A stretch of 38,402 nt of DNA from Rhizobiaceae bacterium (GCA_027483885.1 JAIXTO010000222.1:1-38402); one strand, 5' to 3'. Counted from the first letter of the stretch, positions 9,449 to 17,465 are shown. A program made the numbers and translations. The notes: a model not told the origin generated them from the letters alone.

Positions 9449-10954
9449 TCAGATGGCTTGCTGAACCGGCACTTCGGTGTCGGACGGTGCAAGCGTGGCA
9501 AAGGCCTTCGCCTTGATAAAGGCATCGCCGATACCGATCAGGACGGGGTTCTCGTAGCCGATCTCGGCCATGGCGGAGGGCATGTCGATAAGCTTGCCCA
9601 CCCAGCGCCGTTCCTCTTCGCGCGCAATGGCGCTGACGATGACGGCAGGCGTTTCCTTCGCCATGCCGTTCTCGCACAGTTTTGCGGTAATCGCGGATGC
9701 CGTGCGCCCGCCCATATAAAAGACGGTAGTAACCGTGGGGTCGGCAAGTTTTGACCAGTCGAGATCGGAGGGCAGTTCGCCCTTGCGCGAGTGGCCGGTG
9801 ACGAAGCGCACCGATTGGGCGTGGTCGCGATGGGTCAGCGAAACACCGAGCCGGGCGGCCATGGCCGTGGCGGAGGTGACGCCGGGAACGATTTCGACGG
9901 GAATGCCTTCCTTTTCGAGGCTCTCGATCTCCTCGCCGGCGCGACCGAAAATCATCGGGTCGCCGGATTTGAGCCGCACCACGCGCTTGCCGCTCTTCGC
10001 AAGGGCAATCATCGTCGCGTTGATATCTTCCTGCTTGCAGCTTTCCCGACCGCCGCGCTTGCCGACCAGCATGCGTTTTGCCTCACGCCGCGCCAGTTCC
10101 AGCACGTCGCCAGACACCAGGTCGTCGAAGAGAATAACGTCGGCCGCCTGCAGCGCGCGCACGGCCTTCAGCGTCAGCAGTTCCGCATCGCCGGGGCCGG
10201 CGCCCACCAGCGTCACGCGGCCAACCGGCTGTTCACCGGTTCCATGGGCAATACGCCCGGCATCGGCCACCAGCGTGGCAGCGGTTGTTTCGCTCGGTGC
10301 CTCCCGAAACACCCGGTCGACAAACCCTTCCCAGAAGCTGCGCCGTTCGGTACCGGGCTTCAGCTTTTCGTTGATCGCCTCGCGAATGTTCTGGGCGATC
10401 TCCGCCCAGGCTTTCAGCGCCGGCGGCAGAAGCGTTTCGATGCGACGGCGGATGGCCTGCGCCAGAATGGGGGCGGCGCCATCGGTGGAAATGGCAATCA
10501 CCACCGGCGAGCGGTTGACGATGGAGCCGAACTGGAACTGACAGAAGGCGGGCTTGTCGATAACGTTGACGGGCACGCCGGCGGCCTTGGCGGCACAATA
10601 AAACGCCTTCGCTTCCTCGTCCGTCTCGCAATCACCGAGCGCCATCGCCGCATTTTCGAAGATATTGATGTGCCAGGGATGGTCGTGAAGCACCATGCGC
10701 GGCACATCGCGCGTCGCCTGCTCGGCAATCATGCCTGAAAATGTATCGGAAAGGTCATGCTGCGGACAGAAAACATGCACTGTGGCGCCACAGGCGACCA
10801 GCAGTTCGGCCTTCCAGGCCGCGCCATCGGAGCCGCCTGCCAGCACCACGCGCTTGTCGGCAAGGTTGAAGAACACCGGCAGCTTCGCCAACGGCTCCAT
10901 GCGGGCCGGCGTCGAGCGGCGACTGTCGTTCTTCAGCGGCTGCAGGGCTTGCAT
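9449..10954 (-). CDS. cysG: Siroheme synthase (trifunctional CysG)
   Basis: A 501-aa fusion making siroheme, the cofactor of assimilatory sulfite and nitrite reductases. The N-terminal half (about 20-210) is the NAD-dependent precorrin-2 dehydrogenase/ferrochelatase. Its nucleotide-binding loop reads VVLAGGSDGAAWKAELL, and VNVIDKPAFCQFQFGSIVNR matches the DAPKAASF region of E. coli CysG. The C-terminal half (about 230-485) is the SAM-dependent uroporphyrinogen-III methyltransferase, with VTLVGAGPGDAELLTLKA and VVRLKSGDPMIFGRAGEE. I chose the ATG at 10954 because GGGAG lies 7 nt upstream; ATGs at 10981 and 10900 are alternatives. It is not followed by cysI, DUF2849 or nirBD; malQ converges on it. 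Confidence 0.94.
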   Translation of the reverse strand: MQALQPLKNDSRRSTPARMEPLAKLPVFFNLADKRVVLAGGSDGAAWKAELLVACGATVHVFCPQHDLSDTFSGMIAEQATRDVPRMVLHDHPWHINIFENAAMALGDCETDEEAKAFYCAAKAAGVPVNVIDKPAFCQFQFGSIVNRSPVVIAISTDGAAPILAQAIRRRIETLLPPALKAWAEIAQNIREAINEKLKPGTERRSFWEGFVDRVFREAPSETTAATLVADAGRIAHGTGEQPVGRVTLVGAGPGDAELLTLKAVRALQAADVILFDDLVSGDVLELARREAKRMLVGKRGGRESCKQEDINATMIALAKSGKRVVRLKSGDPMIFGRAGEEIESLEKEGIPVEIVPGVTSATAMAARLGVSLTHRDHAQSVRFVTGHSRKGELPSDLDWSKLADPTVTTVFYMGGRTASAITAKLCENGMAKETPAVIVSAIAREEERRWVGKLIDMPSAMAEIGYENPVLIGIGDAFIKAKAFATLAPSDTEVPVQQAI

Positions 10955-11180
10955 CACCGTACTCCCGGTATCGTGGTTCATCCTGCCAATATTCTGCGGC
11001 AGATATCTGATCAATTATGCATGTTTCGTGCCACTTACACGGGTTCTCGCGCAAGGAATAATCCTTCAAAAAACCGGGCGGGCGTGGAAAATGCCGATTG
11101 TTCTTCGCGCTGTCAGGGCTTCGGCCTTCAATTTGGCGTTGGAGCGCCAGAATTTCCTCGACAGGGGCAGGCGTTCGCAG

Positions 11181-11199
11181 TAATCGCTTAAACGATTAA
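11181..11199. promoter_or_regulatory. Likely operator of the LacI-family regulator
   Basis: TTAAACGATTAA (11188-11199) matches its own reverse complement at 10 of 12 positions and has the central CG typical of LacI/PurR-family operators. It overlaps a second inverted repeat, TAATCG-CTTAAA-CGATTA (11181-11198). It ends 17 bp before the regulator start, so binding would block its own transcription and that of the purine genes downstream. Confidence 0.6.
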
Positions 11200-11216
11200 T
11201 CATTGGCAGTTTCCCG

Positions 11217-12266
11217 ATGCGCAGCGAAAAACCGAAATTGGCCATGATCGCCGAAACGCTGAGCGTTTCCGTCGCCACCGTGTCCAACGCTCTCTCCGGC
11301 AAGGGGCGGGTATCACCGGAACTAGCAGACCGCATCCGTGAGACGGCGCGGGATCTCTCCTATGTGCCGAGCATGGCGGGCAGGGCGCTGCGCACCGGCA
11401 GAAGCGGTGTTCTCGGGCTTGTCCTGCCCGATATCGCCAATCCGCTGTTTCCGCAGATTGCCCAGGCCATCGAACAGGCTGCTTCCACCGCCGGCTACGG
11501 GGTGCTGATCGGCGATTCGCGCGGCCATACCGGCGTGCAGACCGAAGCAATCGACCGGCTGATCGACCGCGGGGTCGATGGCATGGTGGTGATCCCGCGC
11601 CGTGGCACGCGCATTTCCGATATCGGCTGCCCCGTCGCCGTCATCGATACGCCCTCGACCCCCGGCAATACCGTCTCATCCGATCATTGGGATGGCGGGC
11701 GCCAGATGGGCGCGCATCTGCGCGGGCTTGGTCATCGCAAGGTGCTGATCCTTGCCGGGAGCCCCCAGTCCACGGTGCAGAACGATCGGGTCGGCGGGTT
11801 AAAGAGCGGCCTTGGACCGGATGCCAAGGTTGAAGTGGTCTGGCTCGAAAAGCTGGCGCCGCCTGATGTGCCGGGCCGTCCGCTCGGTCTTGCCGCCTGC
11901 GTTCGCCAGGGGTTCACCGCTTTTGCGGCGCTGTCGGATCTGACGGCCGTTCGCGCGCTGACCGAATTGCAGGGTGCCGGCATTGCCGTGCCGGACCAGG
12001 CAAGCGTTGCCGGGTTTGACGATCTCATCTGGTCCTCGGTGGTGACGCCATCGCTGACCACGCTGCGCATGGACATGGCCGAGATCGCGCGGCTTGCCGT
12101 CGCAGCGCTCACAGCCGTCATAGAAGGACTGCCGCGCGGACGCGTGGCGGCCTCCGGCACGGTCACGGCCGAACGGCCCAGCGTGCCGATGATGCTGGTG
12201 GTTCGCCAATCGACCGGCCCCTGCCGCAGCCTGTTGCCCGACATGGCGGAAGGGGCGGGGCAATGA
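11217..12266 (+). CDS. LacI-family regulator of purine salvage (inferred)
   Basis: A 349-aa LacI/GalR-type repressor. The N-terminal helix-turn-helix reads KLAMIAETLSVSVATVSNAL (residues 7-26), followed by the hinge region SGKGRVSPELADRIRETA and SYVPSMAGRALRTGRSG. The rest is a periplasmic-binding-protein-like effector domain with GLVLPDIANPLFPQIAQAIE and the late motif VAGFDDLIWSSVVTPSLTTL. It lies directly upstream of a nucleoside hydrolase and an adenine deaminase on the same strand, so a purine nucleoside or base is a reasonable effector; that is inference from context. A palindrome just upstream suggests autoregulation. The Shine-Dalgarno is weak. Confidence 0.9.
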   Translation: MRSEKPKLAMIAETLSVSVATVSNALSGKGRVSPELADRIRETARDLSYVPSMAGRALRTGRSGVLGLVLPDIANPLFPQIAQAIEQAASTAGYGVLIGDSRGHTGVQTEAIDRLIDRGVDGMVVIPRRGTRISDIGCPVAVIDTPSTPGNTVSSDHWDGGRQMGAHLRGLGHRKVLILAGSPQSTVQNDRVGGLKSGLGPDAKVEVVWLEKLAPPDVPGRPLGLAACVRQGFTAFAALSDLTAVRALTELQGAGIAVPDQASVAGFDDLIWSSVVTPSLTTLRMDMAEIARLAVAALTAVIEGLPRGRVAASGTVTAERPSVPMMLVVRQSTGPCRSLLPDMAEGAGQ

Positions 12267-12603
12267 CGATGGTCGTTTCGTTCAGGGCGGGCCCGCCCAC
12301 CCATCGCAACATTCGTAATCTTGGCCTTGCAAAGCTGTGCGCCAGCCCCATTTCCGCCTTGCTTCAGGCGTTTGGTGAACGGGATGGACAGACGCTGATA
12401 ACAGGCGTTCGCCCGGAAGCCCCAGACATGAAATTAGAGATGACCGGCCATGTTCCGATAGCGGCGGAGCAGGTCCGTCAGCCGCGCGTGATGTGCCTGG
12501 TCTCAGGTCCTTTCCAGGCCATTGCGCGCGGCGAATTTTCAAAGCCAATCCTTTCCAGCCACATCTGCGCCTCTTCCGGCCGCGCCCTTTTCAGGAGGGC
12601 GTG
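12267..12603 (+). other. 337-bp spacer inside the purine salvage unit
   Basis: No recognisable gene. An open frame (12263-12604, 113 codons) fills the gap exactly, overlapping the regulator stop as ATGA and the hydrolase start as TGATG, but its translation resembles no family I know and lacks a good ribosome-binding site. A perfect 14-bp GC palindrome (GGGCGGGCCCGCCC, 12285-12298) lies near the start. No second copy of the upstream TTAAACGATTAA operator is seen. AGGAGG near the end serves the nucleoside hydrolase. Confidence 0.4.
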
Positions 12604-13539
12604 ATGGGCGTCTGGGTCGATACCGACATGGGTTTTGACGATATCGCCGCCATTCTGGTGGCAAACCATGGCCGTGAACCGGTCGATGGAGTGTCGCTGG
12701 TTTTCGGCAATGCCGGACTGCAACAGGTCGAGCGCAATGCCTGCGGCGCAAGCATGGCCTTTGGCTGGTCCTTTCCACTCTTTCGGGGGCGTTCTGCTCC
12801 CGTGCTCGGCCGTCTTGAGACGGCAGAAAGCATCCTCGGCGATCACGGAATGCCAAGTGCGGGCAAGCGCCTGCCCGAGGTTTCTGTGGTCCTGCACGCC
12901 GAGGATGCTTTTTCAGCGCTGTGCGGCTGGCTTCAGCGCAAGCATGTGGATGGGCTGCCGCGCCGTATCCTGGCGCTCGGACCGCTCACCAATCTGGCAG
13001 CGCTTGCCCTTGCGCGCCCCGATCTGGCTGCCGAAATCGATGATATCGTCTGGATGGGCGGCGGCGTCACCACGGGCAACCACACGGCGTCGGCCGAATT
13101 CAATGCCTTTGCCGATCCCGAAGCGCTCGCCATCGTGCTCTCGCATGGCCTGCCGCTGCGCATGGTCGATCTCGATCTCTGCCGCAAGGTTCTGGCGTCG
13201 CCTGCCGATGTCGTGCCGGTGCGCGCGGCGGGCGGGCGCAACGCCACGCTGATCGCCGATCTTCTCGCCGGCTTTATCGACATCGCCATCCAGCGCGGCC
13301 GTCCCGCCATGTCGCTCTACGATGCTGTTGCCGCCGTTGCCTTCATCCGCGACGATCTCGTCACCTGGCGCCGCGCAAGGCTCGACATCGAGCTTTCCGG
13401 TACCCATACACGCGGCCGCACGGTGGTTGAAATCCGCGACGGCCGTGCTCCGTTCAACGCCGATTATGCCGTCGACATCGATGTGGACGCCGCGCGAAAA
13501 CTCATACTCGACATTCTTAAAAGTGAAGCATCCCGATGA
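12604..13539 (+). CDS. Nucleoside hydrolase (inosine-uridine preferring family)
   Basis: A 311-aa IUNH-type N-ribohydrolase that splits nucleosides into base and ribose. The N-terminal motif VDTDMGFDD (Asp6, Asp8, Asp12, Asp13) is the calcium/ribose site, usually DTDPGxDD. The substitution of Met for Pro and Phe at the next variable site is mild. ILALGPLTNLAAL, WMGGGVTTGNHTASAEFN (the ribose-binding Asn/Glu/Asn block) and FADPEALAIVLSHGLPL all fit. SLYDAVAAV carries the last metal Asp, with Tyr where many members have His. The start at 12604 has AGGAGG 6 nt upstream. Its stop overlaps the adenine deaminase start (ATGA), so the two are co-translated. Confidence 0.93.
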   Translation: MGVWVDTDMGFDDIAAILVANHGREPVDGVSLVFGNAGLQQVERNACGASMAFGWSFPLFRGRSAPVLGRLETAESILGDHGMPSAGKRLPEVSVVLHAEDAFSALCGWLQRKHVDGLPRRILALGPLTNLAALALARPDLAAEIDDIVWMGGGVTTGNHTASAEFNAFADPEALAIVLSHGLPLRMVDLDLCRKVLASPADVVPVRAAGGRNATLIADLLAGFIDIAIQRGRPAMSLYDAVAAVAFIRDDLVTWRRARLDIELSGTHTRGRTVVEIRDGRAPFNADYAVDIDVDAARKLILDILKSEASR

Positions 13540-15317
13540 CCCGTCCCTTCGAACTCTTCGATCTCAACCTGCCGGAACTGCGCCGCCGCGCCGTGCAGGC
13601 CGCGCGTGGAGAAGGGCCTTTTGACGTCTTGGTCAAGGGCGGAACGCTGGTGGATGTGGTGACTGGCGAACTTCGCGCCGCAGATATCGGCATTGTCGGC
13701 CCGATGATTGCAAGCGTCCATGCGCCGGGCAGCCGCACCGATGCCGCAACCCTCATCAATGCCGCCGGCGCCTTCCTGTCGCCGGGTCTCATCGATACGC
13801 ACATGCACATCGAAAGCTCGATGGTGACGCCCGCCGGTTATGCGCAGGCCGTGGTGCCGCGCGGCGTAACAACCGTGGTCTGGGATCCGCATGAATTCGG
13901 CAATGTGCTAGGCCTTGCCGGGGTTAACTGGGCAGCCGACGCGGTGATCGACCTGCCGCTGCGGGTCATCCTGCTCGCTCCGTCCTCTGTTCCCTCGGCG
14001 CCGGGTCTTGAGCTTGCAGGGGCCTATTTCGGGCCGGATGTGCTGCAGACCCTGCTGGCGCGGCCGGATATCGCCGGCATTGCCGAAATGATGAACATGC
14101 GCGGCATCATCGAAGGCGACGCGCGGATGGAGGGCATCATTCAGGCGGGGCTGGAGACCGGCAAGCTGATCTGCGGCCATGCCCGCAGCCTTTCCGGCCC
14201 CGATCTGCAGGCCTTCATCACCGCCGGCGTCACCTCGGATCATGAGCTGGTGTCCGGCGCCGATCTCCTCGAAAAGCTGCGCGCCGGCCTCACCATCGAG
14301 CTTCGCGGCAGCCATGATCACCTGCTGCCGGAATTCGTCGAGGCGCTGAACGCGCTCGGCCACCTGCCGCAAACCGTGACGCTCTGCACCGACGATGTGT
14401 TTCCCGACGATCTCCACTCAGCCGGCGGTATGGATGATGTGGTGCGCCGTCTGGTCCGCTACGGCATGAAGCCACAATGGGCGCTGCAGGCGGCTACCAT
14501 CAACGGCGCGCGCCGGCTTGGCCGGCCGGATCTCGGGTTGATCGCGCCCGGACGTCGCGCCGATCTGGTGCTGTTCGAGGATCTGGACAGTTTCGAGGCC
14601 CGCCGCGTGCTGGTCTCCGGACGCGAGGTTGCCGCCGGTGGCGCGCTGTTGTCGCCGCCCTCTGCCACCGAAACGGTGACGCTTGGCGATACGATGAAGT
14701 TGTCAGCCCTCACGGCCGATGATTTCCGGGTTCCGGCCACGGGCTCCTCCGCCCGCATCGCCACCATCGATCGGCCCCGCTTCACGCAATGGGGCGAAGC
14801 GACCGCCGAGATTGCCGATGGCCATGTGGTGCCGCCGGAGGATACGACGCTGATTGCCGTCATCCATCGTCATGGGCTTTCACCTGCCACACCGCGCATC
14901 GGTTTCCTCACCGGCTGGGGCACCTGGCGCGGCGCTTTTGCCACCACCGTCTCGCATGACAGCCACAATCTGACGGTGTTCGGCAAGGACCCGGCAGACA
15001 TGGCAGCGGCTGCCAATGCGGTGATTGCCGCAGGCGGCGGGCTTGCCGTTGCCGCTGACGGCGTGGTGAAGGCGGTGCTGCCGCTGCCGCTTGCGGGCCT
15101 TGTGGCCGATGGCAGCATTGCCGAGCTGGCATTGGGCTTTGCCGCCCTCAAGGCGGAGATGGATCGCATCGTTGGCTGGCAGCCGCCTTATCTGGTGTTC
15201 AAGGCCTGTTTTGGCGCAACGCTTGCCTGCAATGCCGGCCCCCACCAGACCGATCTCGGCATCGCCGATGTCACAACCGGAACACTTCTGGAAAGCCCCA
15301 TCCTCGAAACGGCCTGA
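13536..15317 (+). CDS. ade: Adenine deaminase
   Basis: A 593-aa amidohydrolase-superfamily enzyme converting adenine to hypoxanthine and ammonia, close in length to E. coli Ade (588 aa). The binuclear metal motif is IDTHMHIESSMVTP (about 85-98); VWDPHEFGNVLG (about 115-126) and MNMRGIIEGD are further family hallmarks. GHARSLSGPDLQAF, TSDHELVSG, RGSHDHLLPEFVEAL and CTDDVFPDDL follow in order, and the C-terminal domain contains FLTGWGTWRGAFATTVSHDS. Coupling to the nucleoside hydrolase makes a short path from (deoxy)adenosine to hypoxanthine, with the regulator upstream. Confidence 0.96.
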   Translation: MTRPFELFDLNLPELRRRAVQAARGEGPFDVLVKGGTLVDVVTGELRAADIGIVGPMIASVHAPGSRTDAATLINAAGAFLSPGLIDTHMHIESSMVTPAGYAQAVVPRGVTTVVWDPHEFGNVLGLAGVNWAADAVIDLPLRVILLAPSSVPSAPGLELAGAYFGPDVLQTLLARPDIAGIAEMMNMRGIIEGDARMEGIIQAGLETGKLICGHARSLSGPDLQAFITAGVTSDHELVSGADLLEKLRAGLTIELRGSHDHLLPEFVEALNALGHLPQTVTLCTDDVFPDDLHSAGGMDDVVRRLVRYGMKPQWALQAATINGARRLGRPDLGLIAPGRRADLVLFEDLDSFEARRVLVSGREVAAGGALLSPPSATETVTLGDTMKLSALTADDFRVPATGSSARIATIDRPRFTQWGEATAEIADGHVVPPEDTTLIAVIHRHGLSPATPRIGFLTGWGTWRGAFATTVSHDSHNLTVFGKDPADMAAAANAVIAAGGGLAVAADGVVKAVLPLPLAGLVADGSIAELALGFAALKAEMDRIVGWQPPYLVFKACFGATLACNAGPHQTDLGIADVTTGTLLESPILETA

Positions 15318-15356
15318 CCTCATCTGACCGTTTTGGTGCGCGCAAATGGCTCGCAG

Positions 15357-15370
15357 TTGATTTTGCTCAA
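15357..15370 (+). promoter_or_regulatory. FixK/FNR box (anaerobox)
   Basis: TTGAT-TTTG-CTCAA matches the FNR/FixK consensus TTGATNNNNATCAA at 9 of 10 positions, with a perfect TTGA-N6-TCAA core. It is the best such site I found in the intergenic regions. It lies about 105 bp upstream of the small four-cysteine gene and within 1.4 kb of a fixK gene. At the usual class II spacing (centre at -41.5), transcription would start near 15405. Confidence 0.6.
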
Positions 15371-15474
15371 TGCGCGCGGGCCTTCTGCGCGCCAGGTTTT
15401 CCCATTGCAGTCAGCCTGCCGGTGGCAGCGCATCTGCAGGCGCAGGAAGGGGTTGCCCCTCGAAGGGAAAGTTC

Positions 15475-15840
15475 ATGGTTTCCGGTTACCGGGTTGCCGA
15501 TATCACGACATCACAAGTGGACCGCGCCTTTGCGCTGGTGCATGCCGCCGATGCGCACGCCGAGCTTTCCACCTGGCGCCGCACCTGCGAGGACGTGATT
15601 GCCGCACAGCGGGAGGGCCGGGCTTTCGATCGCCTGATGGTGTGCGAAAATGCCAATGGATACCTGAAGGGCCTTTGCCTTGTGCATCGCCGTGACACGC
15701 CGGACGAGCACCTGCTCGACGTGCCTCTTTATGTGGTGATGGCGGTCGTGGATGAGGAGGGCGTTCGCCAGACCCTCTCGGAACACCTGCAGAAACTGGC
15801 CATTGAGACCGGCTGCCAGTTGATGCCGATCCCGGAATGA
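15475..15840 (+). CDS. Small four-cysteine protein, possibly a FixT-like antikinase
   Basis: A 121-aa soluble protein that I do not recognise with certainty. The ATG at 15475 is preceded by AAGGGA nine nt upstream; a frame starting at 15370 would begin inside the FixK box and is unlikely. The layout (a helix around AFALVHAADAH, a strand GYLKGLCLVHR, and a final helix with TGCQL) faintly recalls a shortened GNAT fold. It has four cysteines (C38, C57, C68, C114). A near-perfect FixK box upstream, and convergent placement against the fxkR-like gene of an hFixL/FxkR/FixK set, suggest a FixK target. FixT, a small FixK-induced inhibitor of FixL in Sinorhizobium and Caulobacter, would fit size, context and cysteine content. 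This is inference; a plain hypothetical protein is the safe label. Confidence 0.7.
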   Translation: MVSGYRVADITTSQVDRAFALVHAADAHAELSTWRRTCEDVIAAQREGRAFDRLMVCENANGYLKGLCLVHRRDTPDEHLLDVPLYVVMAVVDEEGVRQTLSEHLQKLAIETGCQLMPIPE

Positions 15841-15855
15841 GCGCTTGCGCGGCCT

Positions 15856-16587
15856 TCAGGACGTGCTGGTCTCTGCCGTGAAAATGTAACCGACGCCGCG
15901 CACCGACCGGATCAGCACCGGATGTGTCGGGTTGGTCTCGATCTTCTTGCGCAGGCGCGCGATCTGCGCATCGATGGCACGGTCGAAGGCTTCCATCTGG
16001 CGCCCCCGCGTCTGGTCCATCAGCATGTCGCGGGTCAACACCCGGCCGGCATTGCGGATCATCACCGTCAGCATGTCGAATTCGCCGGTGGTGAGATCCA
16101 CTTCCTCGTCGTTGGGGTTGAGCAGCCGGCGCCGGCTGATTTCCAGGCGCCAGCCGTCAAAGGCAAACACCTGTCCTATCTCGACCTGCGGCGCTTCCAC
16201 CGGCCGGCGACGGCGCAGGATGCTGCGCACCCGCGCCAGCACTTCACGCAGGTGAAAGGGTTTTGGAATATAGTCGTCGGCACCCACTTCCAAGCCGATG
16301 ATGCGGTCCACCACATCGTCGCGCCCGGTCAGCATGACGATCGGCACGTCTGACGTTGCGCGCACTTCGCGGGCCAGCGCCAGGCCATCTTCGCTGTTGG
16401 GGAGCACCAGATCGAGCAGGATGAGGTCGATTGTGTAATCGGCAAGCGCCTTGCGCATCGAAGCGCCGTCAGAAGCGCCGGTGACGAGAAAGCCTTCATC
16501 CTCGAAATAACGGGTCACCATCTGGCGGATACGCGGATCGTCATCGACGATGAGGATCCGCTCGGCCCGCCGCTCGAGTTTCGTCAT
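15856..16587 (-). CDS. fxkR: OmpR/PhoB-type response regulator, FxkR-like
   Basis: A 243-aa two-component regulator. The receiver domain (about 10-125) has the acidic pair VDDDPR, phosphoacceptor Asp59 in LILLDLVLP, the Thr of VMLTGRDD, and the Lys of DYIPKPFH. The C-terminal winged helix (about 140-238) has VDLTTGEFDMLTVMIRNAGRVLTRDMLM and ends with LIRSVRGVGYIF, typical of OmpR/PhoB proteins. It diverges from fixK, with hfixL next. In Rhizobium etli an OmpR-type regulator, FxkR, receives the signal from hybrid FixL and activates fixK at a conserved K-box; no FixJ (LuxR-type) is seen here. The gene symbol rests on this context. The Shine-Dalgarno is weak. Confidence 0.88.
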   Translation of the reverse strand: MTKLERRAERILIVDDDPRIRQMVTRYFEDEGFLVTGASDGASMRKALADYTIDLILLDLVLPNSEDGLALAREVRATSDVPIVMLTGRDDVVDRIIGLEVGADDYIPKPFHLREVLARVRSILRRRRPVEAPQVEIGQVFAFDGWRLEISRRRLLNPNDEEVDLTTGEFDMLTVMIRNAGRVLTRDMLMDQTRGRQMEAFDRAIDAQIARLRKKIETNPTHPVLIRSVRGVGYIFTAETSTS

Positions 16588-16610
16588 GCTTTACCCGACT
16601 GCTTTATGCG

Positions 16611-16648
16611 CTGTTACAGACTGTTACACATTTCAACCCACCGTAACA
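16611..16648 (+). promoter_or_regulatory. fixK upstream repeats, candidate FxkR site (K-box)
   Basis: CTGTTACA occurs twice, at 16611-16618 and 16621-16628, exactly 10 bp apart, as expected for a dimer of an OmpR-type regulator on one face of the helix. A third, inverted copy of TGTTAC lies at 16643-16648. A possible -10 box CATAGT at 16680-16685 would place the repeats at the -60 to -80 region of the fixK promoter, suitable for activation. They also lie just upstream of the divergent regulator gene. Confidence 0.6.
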
Positions 16649-16712
16649 TGCCCGGCATCCTTCTGTCACCGCTCCCCGCCATAGTTTGGCCATCAGGACA
16701 GAGGGACGCACA

Positions 16713-17465
16713 ATGCTTTCGACGGGCTCAAACGCACATTCCAATTTCGCCGCCGTAGCGATGATGAAACCGCAGCTGGAGACGCTTGACGAACTGTTTG
16801 CCGCGGTGCCGCGTGAGACGCTGGACGTCGGCGCCGGCCTGTTCTGGGAAGGGGACCGTGCCCAGCACATCTTCGAGGTGTCTGAAGGTGTCCTGAGGAT
16901 TTTCAAGATCATAGGCGATGGGCGTCGTGTCATCACCGGCTTTCTTTATGCCGGAGACATGGTGGGGCTGACACTGCGCGATGTCTATCTCTACAGCGCC
17001 GAAGCGGTCACGCCGGTCAAGGTTCGTCGTCTCACCAAGAAGGCTTTTCAGGATGCCGTCGAGCATTCGCCAGAACTTCGCCCGCGGCTTTTTGCCTTGA
17101 TGTGCGACGAAATGGCAGCCGCCCAGGACCAGATGGTGCTTCTGTCACGCAAGAGCGCCGAGGAACGCGTCTGCAGCTTCCTGATGTTGACGGCCCGTCG
17201 CATGCAGGGCAACCGGCAGCTCGGCCGCACGGTACAGTTGCCGATGAGCCGGCAGGACATGGCCGACTACCTCGGCCTTACCATCGAAACTGTCTCACGC
17301 ACGATTACCAAGTTGATTGCGCGTGGTGTGATTGCCCCCAACGGCCGCCACGCGTTCGATATCGCCAAGCCCGGAAAACTGCTTGCGCTGTGCGGCGATG
17401 GCGATAGTTATGAGGAAATCGGCGAGCGTGGCGCAAAGACCAGGCAGGCCGTCTGGCCGCATTGA
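16713..17465 (+). CDS. fixK: FixK-type CRP/FNR-family regulator
   Basis: A 250-aa transcription factor with a cNMP-like beta-barrel (about 38-125, LFWEGDRAQHIFEVSEGVLR), a dimer helix and a C-terminal HTH (about 178-205). The recognition helix LTIETVSRTITKL contains the E-x-x-S-R pattern (Glu192, Ser195, Arg196) that reads TTGAT half-sites. The N-terminal cysteine cluster of FNR/FnrN is absent, so it should not sense O2 itself but be controlled through its expression, as in FixK proteins. Start at 16713 has GAGGGA upstream; a TTG at 16686 is unlikely. It lies 40 bp before hfixL and probably shares its transcript. Expected targets in the family include high-affinity oxidase genes, not present here. 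Confidence 0.9.
   Translation: MLSTGSNAHSNFAAVAMMKPQLETLDELFAAVPRETLDVGAGLFWEGDRAQHIFEVSEGVLRIFKIIGDGRRVITGFLYAGDMVGLTLRDVYLYSAEAVTPVKVRRLTKKAFQDAVEHSPELRPRLFALMCDEMAAAQDQMVLLSRKSAEERVCSFLMLTARRMQGNRQLGRTVQLPMSRQDMADYLGLTIETVSRTITKLIARGVIAPNGRHAFDIAKPGKLLALCGDGDSYEEIGERGAKTRQAVWPH

Noticed and set aside
12285-12298. Perfect GC palindrome GGGCGGGCCCGCCC
   Set aside because: No loop for a hairpin and no known operator type; such palindromes are common in GC-rich DNA.
12263-12604. 113-codon frame between the LacI-type regulator and the nucleoside hydrolase
   Set aside because: No family resemblance and no good ribosome-binding site; kept only as a finding about the spacer.
15370-15474. Upstream in-frame extension of the small four-cysteine gene
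   Set aside because: Its ATG overlaps the FixK box, it lacks a ribosome-binding site, and the added residues are low-complexity.
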